A DNA stretch of 47,400 nt from Selenomonas sp. (GTDB lineage Bacteria > Bacillota > Negativicutes > Selenomonadales > Selenomonadaceae). Positions 16,856 through 26,479 of this stretch are shown piece by piece (position 1 is the stretch's first letter; each line of letters opens with the position of its first letter). Where the stretch lies: contig JAGPMW010000018.1 of the NCBI GenBank assembly GCA_018052705.1, forward strand, positions 1 through 47,400. Direction: 5' to 3'. The notes beneath the pieces were generated by a model. The model searched no databases. It was not told the origin of the DNA and saw only the letters and a program-made list of their open reading frames with translations. The translations under genes were made by a program, and so were the position numbers.

Positions 16856-19468
16856 ATGGTACGACTTGAACATGAGGTGCTTCAGTCGGTCTTGAAGCCG
16901 TCGCGTTATACAGGTGGGGAATGGAATGCCGTCCGCAAGGACTGGGCAGACGTTGACTGCACATTTGCGCTGGCCCTGCCCGACGTATATGAGGTCGGTA
17001 TGAGTAACCTGGGACTGGCGATTCTGTATGAGATACTGAATCGCCAGGATAATATCGCGGCAGAACGGGTTTATGCTCCCTGGACGGATATGGAGCAGGA
17101 ACTGCGGGCGCGGCAGACACCATTGTTTTCACTGGAGACGCGGCATGAGCTTTCTTCCTTCGATTTCTTTGGCTTTTCGCTGCAATATGAGATGATTTAT
17201 TCCAACGTTCTCAATATGCTCGACCTGGCTGGTATTCCGCTCTGGTCGAAAGATCGTGGCGAGGATATGCCGTTCATCGTGGGCGGGGGGCCTTGCGTCT
17301 ATAATGTTGAACCAGTGGCAGATTTCTTTGATTTCTTCATTGTCGGTGAGGGCGAGGAACCAATCCTTGAGGTGTCCAATGCACTGATTGCCTGGAAGAA
17401 GGACGGGCGGCCAGGCGGCCGCCGCGGATTCCTCCAGCGCCTGCTCACGCTGGATGGAATCTATGTACCATCATTCTATGAGCCGGAATATGCCGCGGAT
17501 GGTGGATATATACAGCTCAGAGCACTCGATGCGGCGGCAAAGCCGGCCATCTATAAAAGAGTTTGCCGGGATATGGATGAAGCCCAGTCGGTGGAACATC
17601 CAGTCGTGCCAAATATGGATATCGTCCATAATCGTGTTATGCTGGAATTGTTCCGTGGCTGTTCCCGCGGCTGCCGGTTCTGTCAGGCTGGTATCTGCTA
17701 TCGTCCGGCTCGCGAACGCACCGAGGAAAAGCTTCGCCAGCAGGCGCGCAGTCTCGTAGACTGCTCAGGCTATAATGAGATGAGCCTGACTTCGCTGTCG
17801 TCAGCTGATTATTCCTGTCTGGGACGGCTGGTCGATGACCTGATGACGGATTTCCGGGATGAGGAAGTAAGCTTCTCCCTGCCGTCTTTGCGTATCGACA
17901 GTTTCTCGATTGAGCTGGCTCATAAGATGCAGCAGGTCCGCAAATCTGGCCTGACGTTTGCGCCGGAGGCTGGTACGCAGCGGTTGCGCGATGTTATCAA
18001 TAAGGGCGTTACGGAGGAAAACCTCATGAGTGCCTGTGGCTCCGCCTTCCGCCAGGGCTGGAAACAGGTCAAGCTCTATTTTATGATGGGATTGCCGACT
18101 GAGACTGACGAGGATATCATCGGTATTGCAAAACTGGCCAAGAAGGTCGTCGACCTCTATACGGAGATTAAGGGACGCCGTGGGGTTAAGGTTACGATAT
18201 CCGTGGCCTGCTTCGTGCCGAAACCATATACGCCGTTCCAGTGGTTTGGTCAGCTGCCGATTGCGGAGTTTGAACGTCGTCAGCGTCTGCTCAAGGAGCA
18301 CATTACAGACCGCTCGATTACGTTTAACTACCACGATGCCCGTCTGTCGGTTATTGAAGGCGTGTTTGCCCGTGGTGACCGCCGACTGGCTCCGGTTCTC
18401 TATCAGGCCTGGCAGGACGGAGCCAAGTTTGATGGCTGGTCCGACCTCTATCAGCATGAGACCTGGCTTCGGGCCTTTGAGAAATGTGGCATTGATATGG
18501 CGCATTATAATGAGCGCACGCGTAATTTCAATGAGGCGCTGCCATGGGAGATTACCACGCCAGGCGTCAACAAGGAATTCCTGCTGCGCGAGTGGCAGCA
18601 GGCGATGGCAGGTGCATTGACCGAGGATTGCCGCCGCGGCAAGTGCAGTGCCTGCGGAATCTGTCCGAATCTCGGTGTCCATGTTATTGATTATGCGAAA
18701 GCTGAAGCAGAGGCTGAAGCTGCGATATCTGATCGTATTGAGTCAGCATCAGCAGACCCGAAGGGACCTGGCAAACCACGCACGCTCTATAAATATCGGG
18801 CAGAGATTACCAAGGGCGATGAACTGCGTTATGTTTCGCATCTTGACTACGCCAATATTTTCATTCGTGCATTTGACCGCTCGAAACTGCCAATGGCCTA
18901 CTCCGAGGGCTTCAACCATCATATGAAGGTGGCTTTTGCGTCGGCGTTGTCGCTTGGTGTAACGAGTGAGGCTGAGTATATGGATTTTGAGCTGACCAGG
19001 GAACTGTGCCAGCCAGAAGTGTTCGATCGTCTGCAGGCGCAGCTTCCGCCGGGAATCAGGCTTAAAGAATTGCGGTTGGTTCAGGGCAAGCATGCCGCTC
19101 TTATGGCCGAATCTGATGAGGCGCGTTATACCTTGCATGTTTCCTATCAGGGGGATGAAATAGCTGCACAGACCGCTATCCGGAACTATAACGAAGCGAA
19201 GGAAGTAATGTTCCACCGTGTCACGCCAAAGAAAAAGCGGGAAATTGAAACTAAACAGTATATGATTCAGCCGGTCACGGCGAGCCTGCAGGGCGAAGAG
19301 CTGATCCTGCAGATGGATATCCGCATTACCAAATCTGGCAGCGTGAAGCCACTCGAAATCCTGAAAGCGATTGCCGAGCAGTTTGCACTGGGGGTTGATC
19401 CTTCACAGGCGCTGATCACCCGCAATGGATTATACGGGCATGGAAAACGGCTCATCGAACTGGTATAA
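16856..19468 (+). CDS. Radical SAM protein (TIGR03960-type) fused to DUF2344
   Basis: 870 aa. Residues about 1-230 form a B12-binding-like N-terminal domain (ALPDVYEVGMSNLGLAIL). The radical SAM core follows, with the [4Fe-4S] motif CxxxCxxC at Cys269, Cys273 and Cys276, then TFAPEAGTQRLRDVINK. A Cys cluster near residue 585-605 (CRRGKCSACGIC) may hold a second cluster. From about residue 640 to the end lies a DUF2344 (TIGR03936) domain. In many Firmicutes the two parts are separate neighbouring genes next to rng; here they are one frame. The substrate is unknown; the constant link with RNase G and ribosomal genes suggests RNA or ribosome modification, which is inference. Confidence 0.88.
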   Translation: MVRLEHEVLQSVLKPSRYTGGEWNAVRKDWADVDCTFALALPDVYEVGMSNLGLAILYEILNRQDNIAAERVYAPWTDMEQELRARQTPLFSLETRHELSSFDFFGFSLQYEMIYSNVLNMLDLAGIPLWSKDRGEDMPFIVGGGPCVYNVEPVADFFDFFIVGEGEEPILEVSNALIAWKKDGRPGGRRGFLQRLLTLDGIYVPSFYEPEYAADGGYIQLRALDAAAKPAIYKRVCRDMDEAQSVEHPVVPNMDIVHNRVMLELFRGCSRGCRFCQAGICYRPARERTEEKLRQQARSLVDCSGYNEMSLTSLSSADYSCLGRLVDDLMTDFRDEEVSFSLPSLRIDSFSIELAHKMQQVRKSGLTFAPEAGTQRLRDVINKGVTEENLMSACGSAFRQGWKQVKLYFMMGLPTETDEDIIGIAKLAKKVVDLYTEIKGRRGVKVTISVACFVPKPYTPFQWFGQLPIAEFERRQRLLKEHITDRSITFNYHDARLSVIEGVFARGDRRLAPVLYQAWQDGAKFDGWSDLYQHETWLRAFEKCGIDMAHYNERTRNFNEALPWEITTPGVNKEFLLREWQQAMAGALTEDCRRGKCSACGICPNLGVHVIDYAKAEAEAEAAISDRIESASADPKGPGKPRTLYKYRAEITKGDELRYVSHLDYANIFIRAFDRSKLPMAYSEGFNHHMKVAFASALSLGVTSEAEYMDFELTRELCQPEVFDRLQAQLPPGIRLKELRLVQGKHAALMAESDEARYTLHVSYQGDEIAAQTAIRNYNEAKEVMFHRVTPKKKREIETKQYMIQPVTASLQGEELILQMDIRITKSGSVKPLEILKAIAEQFALGVDPSQALITRNGLYGHGKRLIELV

Positions 19469-19522
19469 TAAGAGCATGCCATGAAGGGATGGTGTGGTCA
19501 GAACATGAGGGGGATGCGACCG

Positions 19523-20965
19523 ATGAAATCCATTTTAGTTACAGTTGTGCCAGAAGAGACACGGATGGCGCTGGTGGAGGACGGGGTACTGGAAGCCATT
19601 GAGGTGGAACGTTCTTCGCACTCTCATTTGGTTGGCAACATCTATAAAGGTCAGGTTCAGAACGTCCTGCCGGGGATGCAGGCGGCCTTTGTTGATATTG
19701 GAGCCGAGAAAAATGCATTTATGTATATTGGCGATGGTCTGCCCCATGACGCAATCAAGGCTCTGCCACAGACTCAGCGGGTTCATATCGGTCAGCAGAT
19801 TCCGGTTCAGATTATCAAGGATGCGATTGGCAGCAAGGGACCGCGTGCTACAACGCATATCTCTCTTCCCGGCCGCAATGTCGTTCTGATGCCGACAGCA
19901 GCCTATATTGGGATGTCGCGCCGTATCGATGATGAGTCGGAACGCAGCCGCCTGCATACTATTGCCGAGAAGATCTGCCCGAAAGGCATGGGACTCATCA
20001 TCCGGACGGTAGCGATGGGGCTGAGTGAGGAGGCGTTGACAGAAGATGTTCAGTATCTCGTAAAGCTCTGGCAATCCATTCTGGCCCGGTTCAGGCTTAA
20101 GAGTAAAGGATCAGCCTTACTGTATCGGGATGCCGATCTTATCGTACGCATTGTACGGGATTGTCTGACCGATGCAATCGACGAAATGCTCATTGACGAC
20201 GCCAATGTCTGCCGGCTGGTCCGTGACCTCGTACAGTATGTTTCGCCGCAGCTGGTCGAGCGGATCAGGTTTTATGAAGATAAGACGCCGTTATTCAAAC
20301 GGTATGGCATTGAGGAAGATCTCGAGAAGCTCGGGGCCCGTGAGGTTGAACTTAAGTCTGGTGGGTTTCTGGTCATAGACAAGACCGAGGCACTAACGGT
20401 TATTGATGTCAATACAGGCAAATATGTTGGGCGGACCAATTTGGGCGATACGGTCTATCAGACCAACCTCGAGGCGGCTGAAACGATCCTGCGGCAGATC
20501 CGGCTGCGGGATATCGGCGGCATTATCCTGGTGGATTTCATTGATATGGAGAAAGCGGAGCAGAAAGAGCATCTGCTGCAGGTCATGCGGGAAAAAGTAC
20601 GGCTTGACCGTACCAAGACCAATATTGTCGATATCACGAGCCTCGGTCTCGTCGAGATTACGCGTAAAAAGTCGCGGCAGAATCTTGACAGCATTATCTA
20701 CAGTGAATGCCCGGTCTGTCATGGACGCGGACGCATTGAATCGCCAGAAACGGTGAGTATCCGGATCAGTAAGGATATTCGTCGTATGGAGCGCACCTCT
20801 CATGCCCGTGAAGGCTATGAGATTGAGGTGCATGAGTCTGTGGCGGAGGAGCTGCGTGCCAATCAGCTTATGATGAACCTGGCAGCTGAGTTTGGTGCTG
20901 ACATCAAGGTGACCATCAAGCCAGGGCTTCATCCGGAGAGCTACTCTATCCTGCAGCAAAGCTGA
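19523..20965 (+). CDS. rng: Ribonuclease G / RNase E family endonuclease
   Basis: 480 aa from the ATG opening [17 protein letters not shown], which matches the family's usual N-terminus. GAGGGGG lies 10 nt upstream. In-frame ATGs at 19481, 19505 and 19514 would add up to 14 residues. An S1 domain spans about 35-125 ([21 protein letters not shown]). The catalytic core has the two metal-binding Asp regions, [10 protein letters not shown] and ILVDFIDME, and the zinc-link CPVCHGRGR. It cleaves single-stranded AU-rich RNA and matures rRNA. It follows the radical SAM gene by 54 nt. In many relatives rplU and rpmA follow; here rpsB does. Confidence 0.94.
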   Translation: MKSILVTVVPEETRMALVEDGVLEAIEVERSSHSHLVGNIYKGQVQNVLPGMQAAFVDIGAEKNAFMYIGDGLPHDAIKALPQTQRVHIGQQIPVQIIKDAIGSKGPRATTHISLPGRNVVLMPTAAYIGMSRRIDDESERSRLHTIAEKICPKGMGLIIRTVAMGLSEEALTEDVQYLVKLWQSILARFRLKSKGSALLYRDADLIVRIVRDCLTDAIDEMLIDDANVCRLVRDLVQYVSPQLVERIRFYEDKTPLFKRYGIEEDLEKLGAREVELKSGGFLVIDKTEALTVIDVNTGKYVGRTNLGDTVYQTNLEAAETILRQIRLRDIGGIILVDFIDMEKAEQKEHLLQVMREKVRLDRTKTNIVDITSLGLVEITRKKSRQNLDSIIYSECPVCHGRGRIESPETVSIRISKDIRRMERTSHAREGYEIEVHESVAEELRANQLMMNLAAEFGADIKVTIKPGLHPESYSILQQS

Positions 20966-21011
20966 TGGATACCAGCGTGACGAACTGGCCGGCAGAAAAA
21001 ATATTTTGGGA

Positions 21012-21040
21012 TTGTTTTCTGCTTTCTGGTATGTTATACT
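21012..21040 (+). promoter_or_regulatory. rpsB promoter (extended -10)
   Basis: TATACT at 21035-21040 preceded by TG at 21032-21033 (TGN extended -10), with TTGTTT 17 nt upstream. It leaves a leader of about 100 nt before rpsB. That leader can fold around GCCCA/TGGGT near 21089-21103 and could be an S2 autoregulatory site, but I cannot confirm this. Confidence 0.6.
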
Positions 21041-21149
21041 TGTTAGCGGTGTAATAAAAAAGCATGGGTATCCGATATCTGCCCTGTGCCCAGTATGGGT
21101 GGTGCAGAGGATGAGGAGCCCAGAAGAAAAAAACAGGAGGTGCACCAAC

Positions 21150-21869
21150 ATGGCAGTTATTTCCATGAAACAGTTACTCGAAGCAGGTGTCCACTTTGGA
21201 CATCAGACCCGCCGTTGGAACCCGAAGATGGCTAAGTACATCTTCACGGAGCGTAATGGCATCTACATCATCGACCTGCAGAAGACCGTCAAGAAGATTG
21301 ACGAGGCTTATGCATTCCTTCGCAGCGTTGCAGAAGAGGGCAAGAATGTTCTTTTCGTCGGTACGAAGAAACAGGCTCAGGAAGCGATCAAAGAAGAATC
21401 TCTCCGTGCCAACATGTATTTTGTCAACGAGCGCTGGCTCGGCGGCATGATGACGAACTTCCAGACGATCCAGAAGCGTATTACCCGTCTCAAGGAGCTT
21501 GAGGCTATGGAAGCTGATGGCACGTTTGATGTTCTGACGAAGAAAGAAGCTCAGGGCCTCCGTCATGAGATGGAGAAACTTGAGAAATATCTCGGCGGCA
21601 TCAAAGATATGAAGAAGATCCCGGGCGCACTCTTCATCGTTGATCCGCGCAAAGAGCGTATTGCTGTAGCTGAGGCTCGCAAGCTCAACATTCCTATCGT
21701 AGCTCTTGTTGATACGAACTGCGATCCGGATGAGATTGACTATGTCATTCCGGGTAATGATGATGCAATCCGTGCTGTCAAACTGCTGACGGGCCGGATG
21801 GCAGACGCTGTTCTTGAGGGCCGTCAGGGCCAGGAAGACGAAGCTGCTGATACCAAAGCTGCTGAGTAA
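21150..21869 (+). CDS. rpsB: 30S ribosomal protein S2
   Basis: 239 aa starting [25 protein letters not shown], the classical S2 N-terminus. AGGAGGTG at 21135-21142 is 7 nt upstream. The frame stays open to 21006, but the leader part has no family match and lies behind the promoter, so it is not coding. Internal S2 motifs [24 protein letters not shown] and [14 protein letters not shown] are present, with a charged Glu/Asp/Ala tail. Paired with tsf as in most bacteria. Confidence 0.98.
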   Translation: MAVISMKQLLEAGVHFGHQTRRWNPKMAKYIFTERNGIYIIDLQKTVKKIDEAYAFLRSVAEEGKNVLFVGTKKQAQEAIKEESLRANMYFVNERWLGGMMTNFQTIQKRITRLKELEAMEADGTFDVLTKKEAQGLRHEMEKLEKYLGGIKDMKKIPGALFIVDPRKERIAVAEARKLNIPIVALVDTNCDPDEIDYVIPGNDDAIRAVKLLTGRMADAVLEGRQGQEDEAADTKAAE

Positions 21870-21897
21870 TCCGTTCTCATAAGCATTGAAGACCTTG

Positions 21898-21929
21898 ACG
21901 GGGTAAGGGAATGTTATCCCTTGCCCCGT
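21898..21929 (+). terminator. Strong hairpin without T-run between rpsB and tsf
   Basis: 13-bp stem from ACGGGGTAAGGGA (21898-21910) and TCCCTTGCCCCGT (21917-21929), loop ATGTTA, followed by TATTTCG rather than a T-run. It may be a partial terminator, a pause or a processing site that sets the S2 to EF-Ts ratio. Confidence 0.5.
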
Positions 21930-21987
21930 TATTTCGTTATAGACATTCAATTCGATAGTTGTTGTTAAATATAGGAGGAAACAATCA

Positions 21988-22854
21988 ATGGCAATTACTG
22001 CTGCAATGGTAAAAGAACTGCGCGAGAAGACTGGCGCTGGCATGATGGACTGCAAAAAGGCTCTGACAGCTACGGACGGCGACGCTGCAAAAGCTGTTGA
22101 CTGGCTTCGTGAGAAGGGCATTGCCAAAGCGGAGAAAAAAGCTGACCGTATTGCAGCTGAAGGCGCTGTTGCTGCCTATGTCAGCGATGATGCGAAGACG
22201 GGCTGCGTTGTGGAAATCAACTGTGAGACCGACTTTGCGGCTGGCAACGACCAGTTCAAGGCACTGACGGCTAAGATTGCTCAGCAGATTGTAGCAACGA
22301 AACCGGCTGATATCGATGCGCTGAACGAGAGCGAGATCGATGGCAAGAAGGTTTCTCAGATCATTACGGAAGCTACGGCTACGATTGGTGAGAAGATTGC
22401 CCTGCGCCGTTTTGCCTGCTATGAGACGGAGGGCCGTCTGGCCAGCTATATCCATATGGGCGGCAAGATTGGTATTCTCGTCAACCTGACGGGCGGTGAC
22501 GAGCAGCTTGGTAAAGATGTTGCCATGCAGATCGCAGCAGCAGCTCCGCAGTCCATCGATCGTGCTGGCGTTGATGCTTCTTCTCTCGAGCATGAAAAAG
22601 AAGTACTCCGCAAGCAGGCTGAGGAAGAAGGAAAACCGGCACAGATCATTGAGAAGATGGTCATGGGCCGTATCAATAAGTTCTACAAGGAAGTCTGCCT
22701 GAATGAGCAGATCTTTGTCAAGGATTCCGAGAAGACGGTAAAAGATATCCTGGGTGATGTCAAAGTTACCGAGTTTACGCGTTTCCAGCTGGGCGAAGGC
22801 ATCGAAAAGAAGCAGGAAGATTTCGCTGCTGAAGTTGCTGCACAGATGAAATAA
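21988..22854 (+). CDS. tsf: Elongation factor Ts
   Basis: 288 aa. Nucleotide exchange factor for EF-Tu. The N-terminal UBA-like domain carries LREKTGAGMMDCKKAL, followed by the core with AIAKAEKKADRIAAEGAV-like sequence and the TDFVA-equivalent CETDFAAGNDQFK. TAGGAGGAAAC lies before the ATG. The gene continues the rpsB transcript past the hairpin; a terminator follows. Confidence 0.98.
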   Translation: MAITAAMVKELREKTGAGMMDCKKALTATDGDAAKAVDWLREKGIAKAEKKADRIAAEGAVAAYVSDDAKTGCVVEINCETDFAAGNDQFKALTAKIAQQIVATKPADIDALNESEIDGKKVSQIITEATATIGEKIALRRFACYETEGRLASYIHMGGKIGILVNLTGGDEQLGKDVAMQIAAAAPQSIDRAGVDASSLEHEKEVLRKQAEEEGKPAQIIEKMVMGRINKFYKEVCLNEQIFVKDSEKTVKDILGDVKVTEFTRFQLGEGIEKKQEDFAAEVAAQMK

Positions 22855-22883
22855 TCCAGTAATTGCAGACCATGCTGAATTTT

Positions 22884-22925
22884 AAGGCAGAGGGCACAGA
22901 AAACTTTGTGTTCTCTGCCTTTTTC
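22884..22925 (+). terminator. Intrinsic terminator after tsf
   Basis: Arms AAGGCAGAG (22884-22892) and CTCTGCCTT (22913-22921), extended inward by GGCACA/TGTGTT pairs, followed by TTTTT. The 3' arm overlaps the pyrH promoter. Confidence 0.85.
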
Positions 22926-22934
22926 ATGTATAAT
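22906..22934 (+). promoter_or_regulatory. pyrH promoter
   Basis: TTGTGT (22906-22911) and a perfect TATAAT (22929-22934) with a 17-nt spacer. It sits inside and just after the tsf terminator, so rpsB-tsf and pyrH-frr are separate transcription units. Confidence 0.7.
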
Positions 22935-22936
22935 AG

Positions 22937-23715
<779 letters not shown>

Positions 23716-23716
<1 letters not shown>

Positions 23717-24273
23717 TGGTGAATGATATTATCGCTTCCCATGAGGAGCGTATGCAGAAATCTATCGAAGCGCTGAAGCGTGAGTTTGGTTCGCTGCGTG
23801 CTGGCCGGGCAACGCCATCACTGCTGGACAAGGTAATGGTCGAATATTATGGTACACCTACGCCGGTCAATCAGATCGCAAATGTATCGGTACCGGAACC
23901 TCGTATGATTATCATCCAGCCGTATGAAAAGTCTATTCTCCATGATATTGAGGTCGCAATCATGAAGTCAGAGCTTGGGTTGTCTCCAAACTCGGATGGT
24001 ACGGCAATTCGTCTGTCCATCCCGGCCCTGACCCAGGAGCGCCGTCAGGAACTGGTCAAGACAGTCAACAAAAAGGCTGAGGAAGCAAAGGTGGCAATCC
24101 GCAATCTTCGTCGTGACGGCAATGATGCTGTCAAGAAATTGGAGAAGGCGAAGGAAATCACGGAAGATGAGTCCAAGAAGGGTCAGGAAAAGATCCAGAA
24201 GCTGGTGGACAAATACATCAAACTGGTGGATACGACTCGTGATTCCAAAGAGAAAGAAGTCATGGAAGTCTGA
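23716..24273 (+). CDS. frr: Ribosome recycling factor
   Basis: 185 aa, the family's standard length. Splits post-termination ribosomes together with EF-G. Visible: KREFGSLRAGRATPSLLDKV, the domain II segment PEPRMIIIQPYEKS, and RRDGNDAVKKLEKAKEITED near the C-terminus. Its ribosome site TAGGAGGTAA lies at the end of pyrH and the two genes share one base (TAATG). Its own stop overlaps the next ATG as TGATG. Confidence 0.98.
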
Positions 24274-24491
24274 TGACGCCTGATGTAATCGGCAGGCCAT
24301 GGACCGAGGCAGAGTTACTGCTGACGTCGGCGCACTGCTGCTATCAAACGGAAATCACACGCCCAACGCGTGATTTTTTTAAGACAGATGTAACCTGTCT
24401 ATATGTTGTCCGGATGCGTGAGCAGCCGGATGGCGCTCTGCTCCTGACCCTAGCGGCCAAGCAGAAGAACATTGTAGAGGAGGTGTCCTGA
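24273..24491 (+). CDS. Small PASTA-like protein between frr and ferredoxin
   Basis: 72 aa. The start (TPDVIGRPWTEAELLL) resembles the opening of a PASTA repeat, where P-D-V-x-G and an A-x-x-L-L helix are typical. The following strands (YQTEITRPT, CLYVVRMREQPDGALLLTLA) could complete one PASTA-like fold, but the similarity is by eye only. No membrane span or signal peptide, unlike PASTA domains of PknB kinases or PBPs, which lie outside the cell. The TGATG overlap with frr and the balanced composition favour a real gene. Against it, a terminator-like hairpin lies inside the frame at 24352-24380. Function unknown. Confidence 0.6.
   Translation: MTPDVIGRPWTEAELLLTSAHCCYQTEITRPTRDFFKTDVTCLYVVRMREQPDGALLLTLAAKQKNIVEEVS
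24352..24380 (+). terminator. Terminator-like hairpin inside the small PASTA-like ORF
   Basis: Arms AAATCACACG (24352-24361) and CGCGTGATTT (24367-24376) pair at nine of ten positions around loop CCCAA and are followed directly by TTTT. In the reading frame it encodes ITRPTRDFFK. It could end or attenuate the pyrH-frr transcript before the ferredoxin gene, or be a chance of coding. Confidence 0.45.
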
Positions 24492-24493
24492 AC

Positions 24494-24664
24494 ATGGCTT
24501 ACAAAATTAGTGATGACTGCATTTCGTGTGGTTCCTGCGCTGCAACTTGCCCGGTAGAGGCAATCAGCGAAGGTGCTGAGCATTACGAGATCGACGCAGA
24601 TAAGTGCGTAGAATGCGGCGCTTGCGCTGCTGGCTGCCCGGTATCTGCTATCGAGGCTCCCTGA
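24494..24664 (+). CDS. 2[4Fe-4S] ferredoxin
   Basis: 56 aa, a clostridial-type ferredoxin. Two CxxCxxCxxxCP motifs bind two [4Fe-4S] clusters: Cys9, 12, 15, 19 and Cys38, 41, 44, 48. The protein is acidic and small as usual (MAYKISDDCISCGSCAATCP opens it). AGGAGGTG at 24478-24485 lies 8 nt before the ATG. It is a low-potential one-electron carrier in the cytoplasm of anaerobes. The link with uppS, dxr and ispG downstream raises the idea that it feeds electrons to the [4Fe-4S] enzyme IspG, but a terminator separates it from uppS. Confidence 0.96.
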   Translation: MAYKISDDCISCGSCAATCPVEAISEGAEHYEIDADKCVECGACAAGCPVSAIEAP

Positions 24665-24674
24665 TGCATGAAGG

Positions 24675-24712
24675 CAGGCCCCTCTTGAGCAAGTTTTGAG
24701 AGGGGCCTGTTT
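24675..24712 (+). terminator. Intrinsic terminator after the ferredoxin gene
   Basis: Perfect 11-bp GC-rich stem CAGGCCCCTCT (24675-24685) and AGAGGGGCCTG (24699-24709), followed by TTTCTGTTTT. Confidence 0.85.
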
Positions 24713-24787
24713 CTGTTTTCAGCACCATGGGGCAGAGCAGCCTGCCTGGTTTTATGAAGTAATTATCCTGTAGTGAGGGATTCAGAT

Positions 24788-25606
24788 ATGTTGAAAAAAA
24801 TTTTAGGTGCGATCGGCAGTTCGGTGATTGCAGGCGGGAATTTTGCGATTCCTGAACATGACTCGCCACTTTTCACTCAGATCGACTGGGAAAAGCTGCC
24901 CCGGCATGTAGCCGTCATTATGGATGGCAATGGCCGCTGGGCCAAGGGGCAGGGGCTGCTGCGTACCGCCGGTCATAGGGCCGGTGTGAAGACACTGAAG
25001 AATATCTTGAAGACAGCAATTGGCCTGGAGCTGAATGCGCTGACAGTCTATGCCTTTTCAACTGAGAACTGGAAACGCCCGCATGCGGAAGTTGATTTTC
25101 TGATGAAGTTGTCTTCGGAGTATCTGAATAAAGAACTCCAGGAGATGCATCAAGATAATGTCCAGATTCACTTTATTGGCCGCATTGATGGTCTGCCCTT
25201 GTCTTTGCAGCAGCAGATGCGTGAGGCGGAAAAACTGATGAAGGATAACACCGGTGTCAGATTTAATATTGCTGCCAACTACGGCGGGCAGGACGAACTC
25301 GTGCGGGCCGTGCAGCAAATGGCTGCAAGTGTAGCTGCTGGCAAGCTGAAACCAGAAAATATCGATGGCGCTGTGATTGAGTCGTCCCTTGATACTGCCG
25401 GTAATCTGCCGGTTGATCTGGTTATCCGTACCAGCGGCGATCAACGGCTGTCCAACTTTCTGCTCTGGCAGTCGGCCTATGCGGAGTTTTGGTTCACAGA
25501 TACGAATTGGCCGGACTTTACGCCGGAATGTTTCGTGGCTGCGATGCTCGACTATGCCGGCCGGGACCGCCGGTTCGGCGGGTTGTCCGATAGCAAGACT
25601 AAATAA
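24788..25606 (+). CDS. uppS: Undecaprenyl diphosphate synthase (cis-prenyltransferase)
   Basis: 272 aa. Extends farnesyl diphosphate with isopentenyl diphosphate to C55-PP, the lipid carrier for peptidoglycan and O-antigen. The signature VAVIMDGNGRWA includes catalytic Asp46; NALTVYAFSTENW, the NYGGQDEL segment and DLVIRTSGDQRLSNFLLWQ are all present. The usual RIGD-type loop reads RIDGLP. The N-terminus carries about 20 extra residues before the core. ATG 24788 has GAGGG 8 nt upstream; an in-frame GTG at 24773 would overlap that site. First of a run of tightly packed genes to proS. Confidence 0.95.
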   Translation: MLKKILGAIGSSVIAGGNFAIPEHDSPLFTQIDWEKLPRHVAVIMDGNGRWAKGQGLLRTAGHRAGVKTLKNILKTAIGLELNALTVYAFSTENWKRPHAEVDFLMKLSSEYLNKELQEMHQDNVQIHFIGRIDGLPLSLQQQMREAEKLMKDNTGVRFNIAANYGGQDELVRAVQQMAASVAAGKLKPENIDGAVIESSLDTAGNLPVDLVIRTSGDQRLSNFLLWQSAYAEFWFTDTNWPDFTPECFVAAMLDYAGRDRRFGGLSDSKTK

Positions 25607-25624
25607 GGATTAGGAGCGTTAGCG

Positions 25625-26455
25625 TTGATTACAAGAATAATTACCGGAGTGATTGGTATTGCCCTGGCTGCCTTTATCATTCAGACTGGGGGAACGTTGT
25701 TTGCTGGTTTTTCACTGGTACTGTCGTTGATTGCCTGGTTTGAGTATGCCCGGGCCTTTTCCGAGCGTGGGATGGCACTGACGCTGGTTACAGGATTTGC
25801 AGGGCTGGTTTTTTTGTGGTATGCCGGCTGGCAGGGGGATGCTGAGCTGATGGTAGCAGCGAGCACACTGATCGTACTGGCCGTATTGCTTGAATCCGTG
25901 CTGCTCCGCCGTACGGTGAGTATCATGGATGCGGTGACGTCTGTGTCAGGAATCCTCTATTTTGGGTTTCCGTTTACGTTCATGGTGATGCTGCGCAATG
26001 CGCAGCCGGATGTGCAGCTGGCTACACAACTGGGCGATTTTTCCTTTGGCTGTGCCATGGTCTGGATCCTGTTTATCGGCACCTGGGCCAGCGATACATT
26101 TGCCTATTTTACGGGATCGGCGCTGGGACGCCACAAACTTTGTCCTTCGATAAGTCCGAACAAGACAGTTGAGGGATTTCTGGGGTCCGTGGTTGGTACG
26201 ACTGCAACGGTGGCTGGACTAGGAATATTCTTTTCGCTGCCGGTGCTGGAGCTGGGCCTGTTAGGACTGGCTGTTTCGATCATGGCAACGTTGGGAGATC
26301 TGGTCGAGTCTGTGGCAAAGCGGTACACCGGCATCAAGGATTCCGGCAGCATTATTCCGGGACATGGCGGTGTCTGGGATCGCTTTGACAGCGTACTGTT
26401 TACCGCACCACTGGTCTATTATTTTGTGAGATTCGTCGATCTGACGATGAGATAA
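25625..26455 (+). CDS. cdsA: Phosphatidate cytidylyltransferase (CDP-diacylglycerol synthase)
   Basis: 276 aa from TTG, with TAGGAG about 7 nt upstream. About 8 membrane spans. The signature lies near the C-terminus: SPNKTVEGFLGS, then GDLVESVAKRYTGIKDSGSI and PGHGGVWDRFDS, whose Asp residues bind the metals. Makes CDP-diacylglycerol from phosphatidate and CTP for all phospholipids. Order uppS-cdsA-dxr-rseP is classic. Confidence 0.95.
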   Translation: MITRIITGVIGIALAAFIIQTGGTLFAGFSLVLSLIAWFEYARAFSERGMALTLVTGFAGLVFLWYAGWQGDAELMVAASTLIVLAVLLESVLLRRTVSIMDAVTSVSGILYFGFPFTFMVMLRNAQPDVQLATQLGDFSFGCAMVWILFIGTWASDTFAYFTGSALGRHKLCPSISPNKTVEGFLGSVVGTTATVAGLGIFFSLPVLELGLLGLAVSIMATLGDLVESVAKRYTGIKDSGSIIPGHGGVWDRFDSVLFTAPLVYYFVRFVDLTMR

Positions 26456-26479
26456 GCAAGGCAGTAAGGAGTATCGGCG

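Noticed and set aside
21006..21149. 48-codon extension of rpsB
   Set aside because: It overlaps the rpsB promoter and leader; S2 homology starts at MAVISMKQ with an ideal ribosome site.
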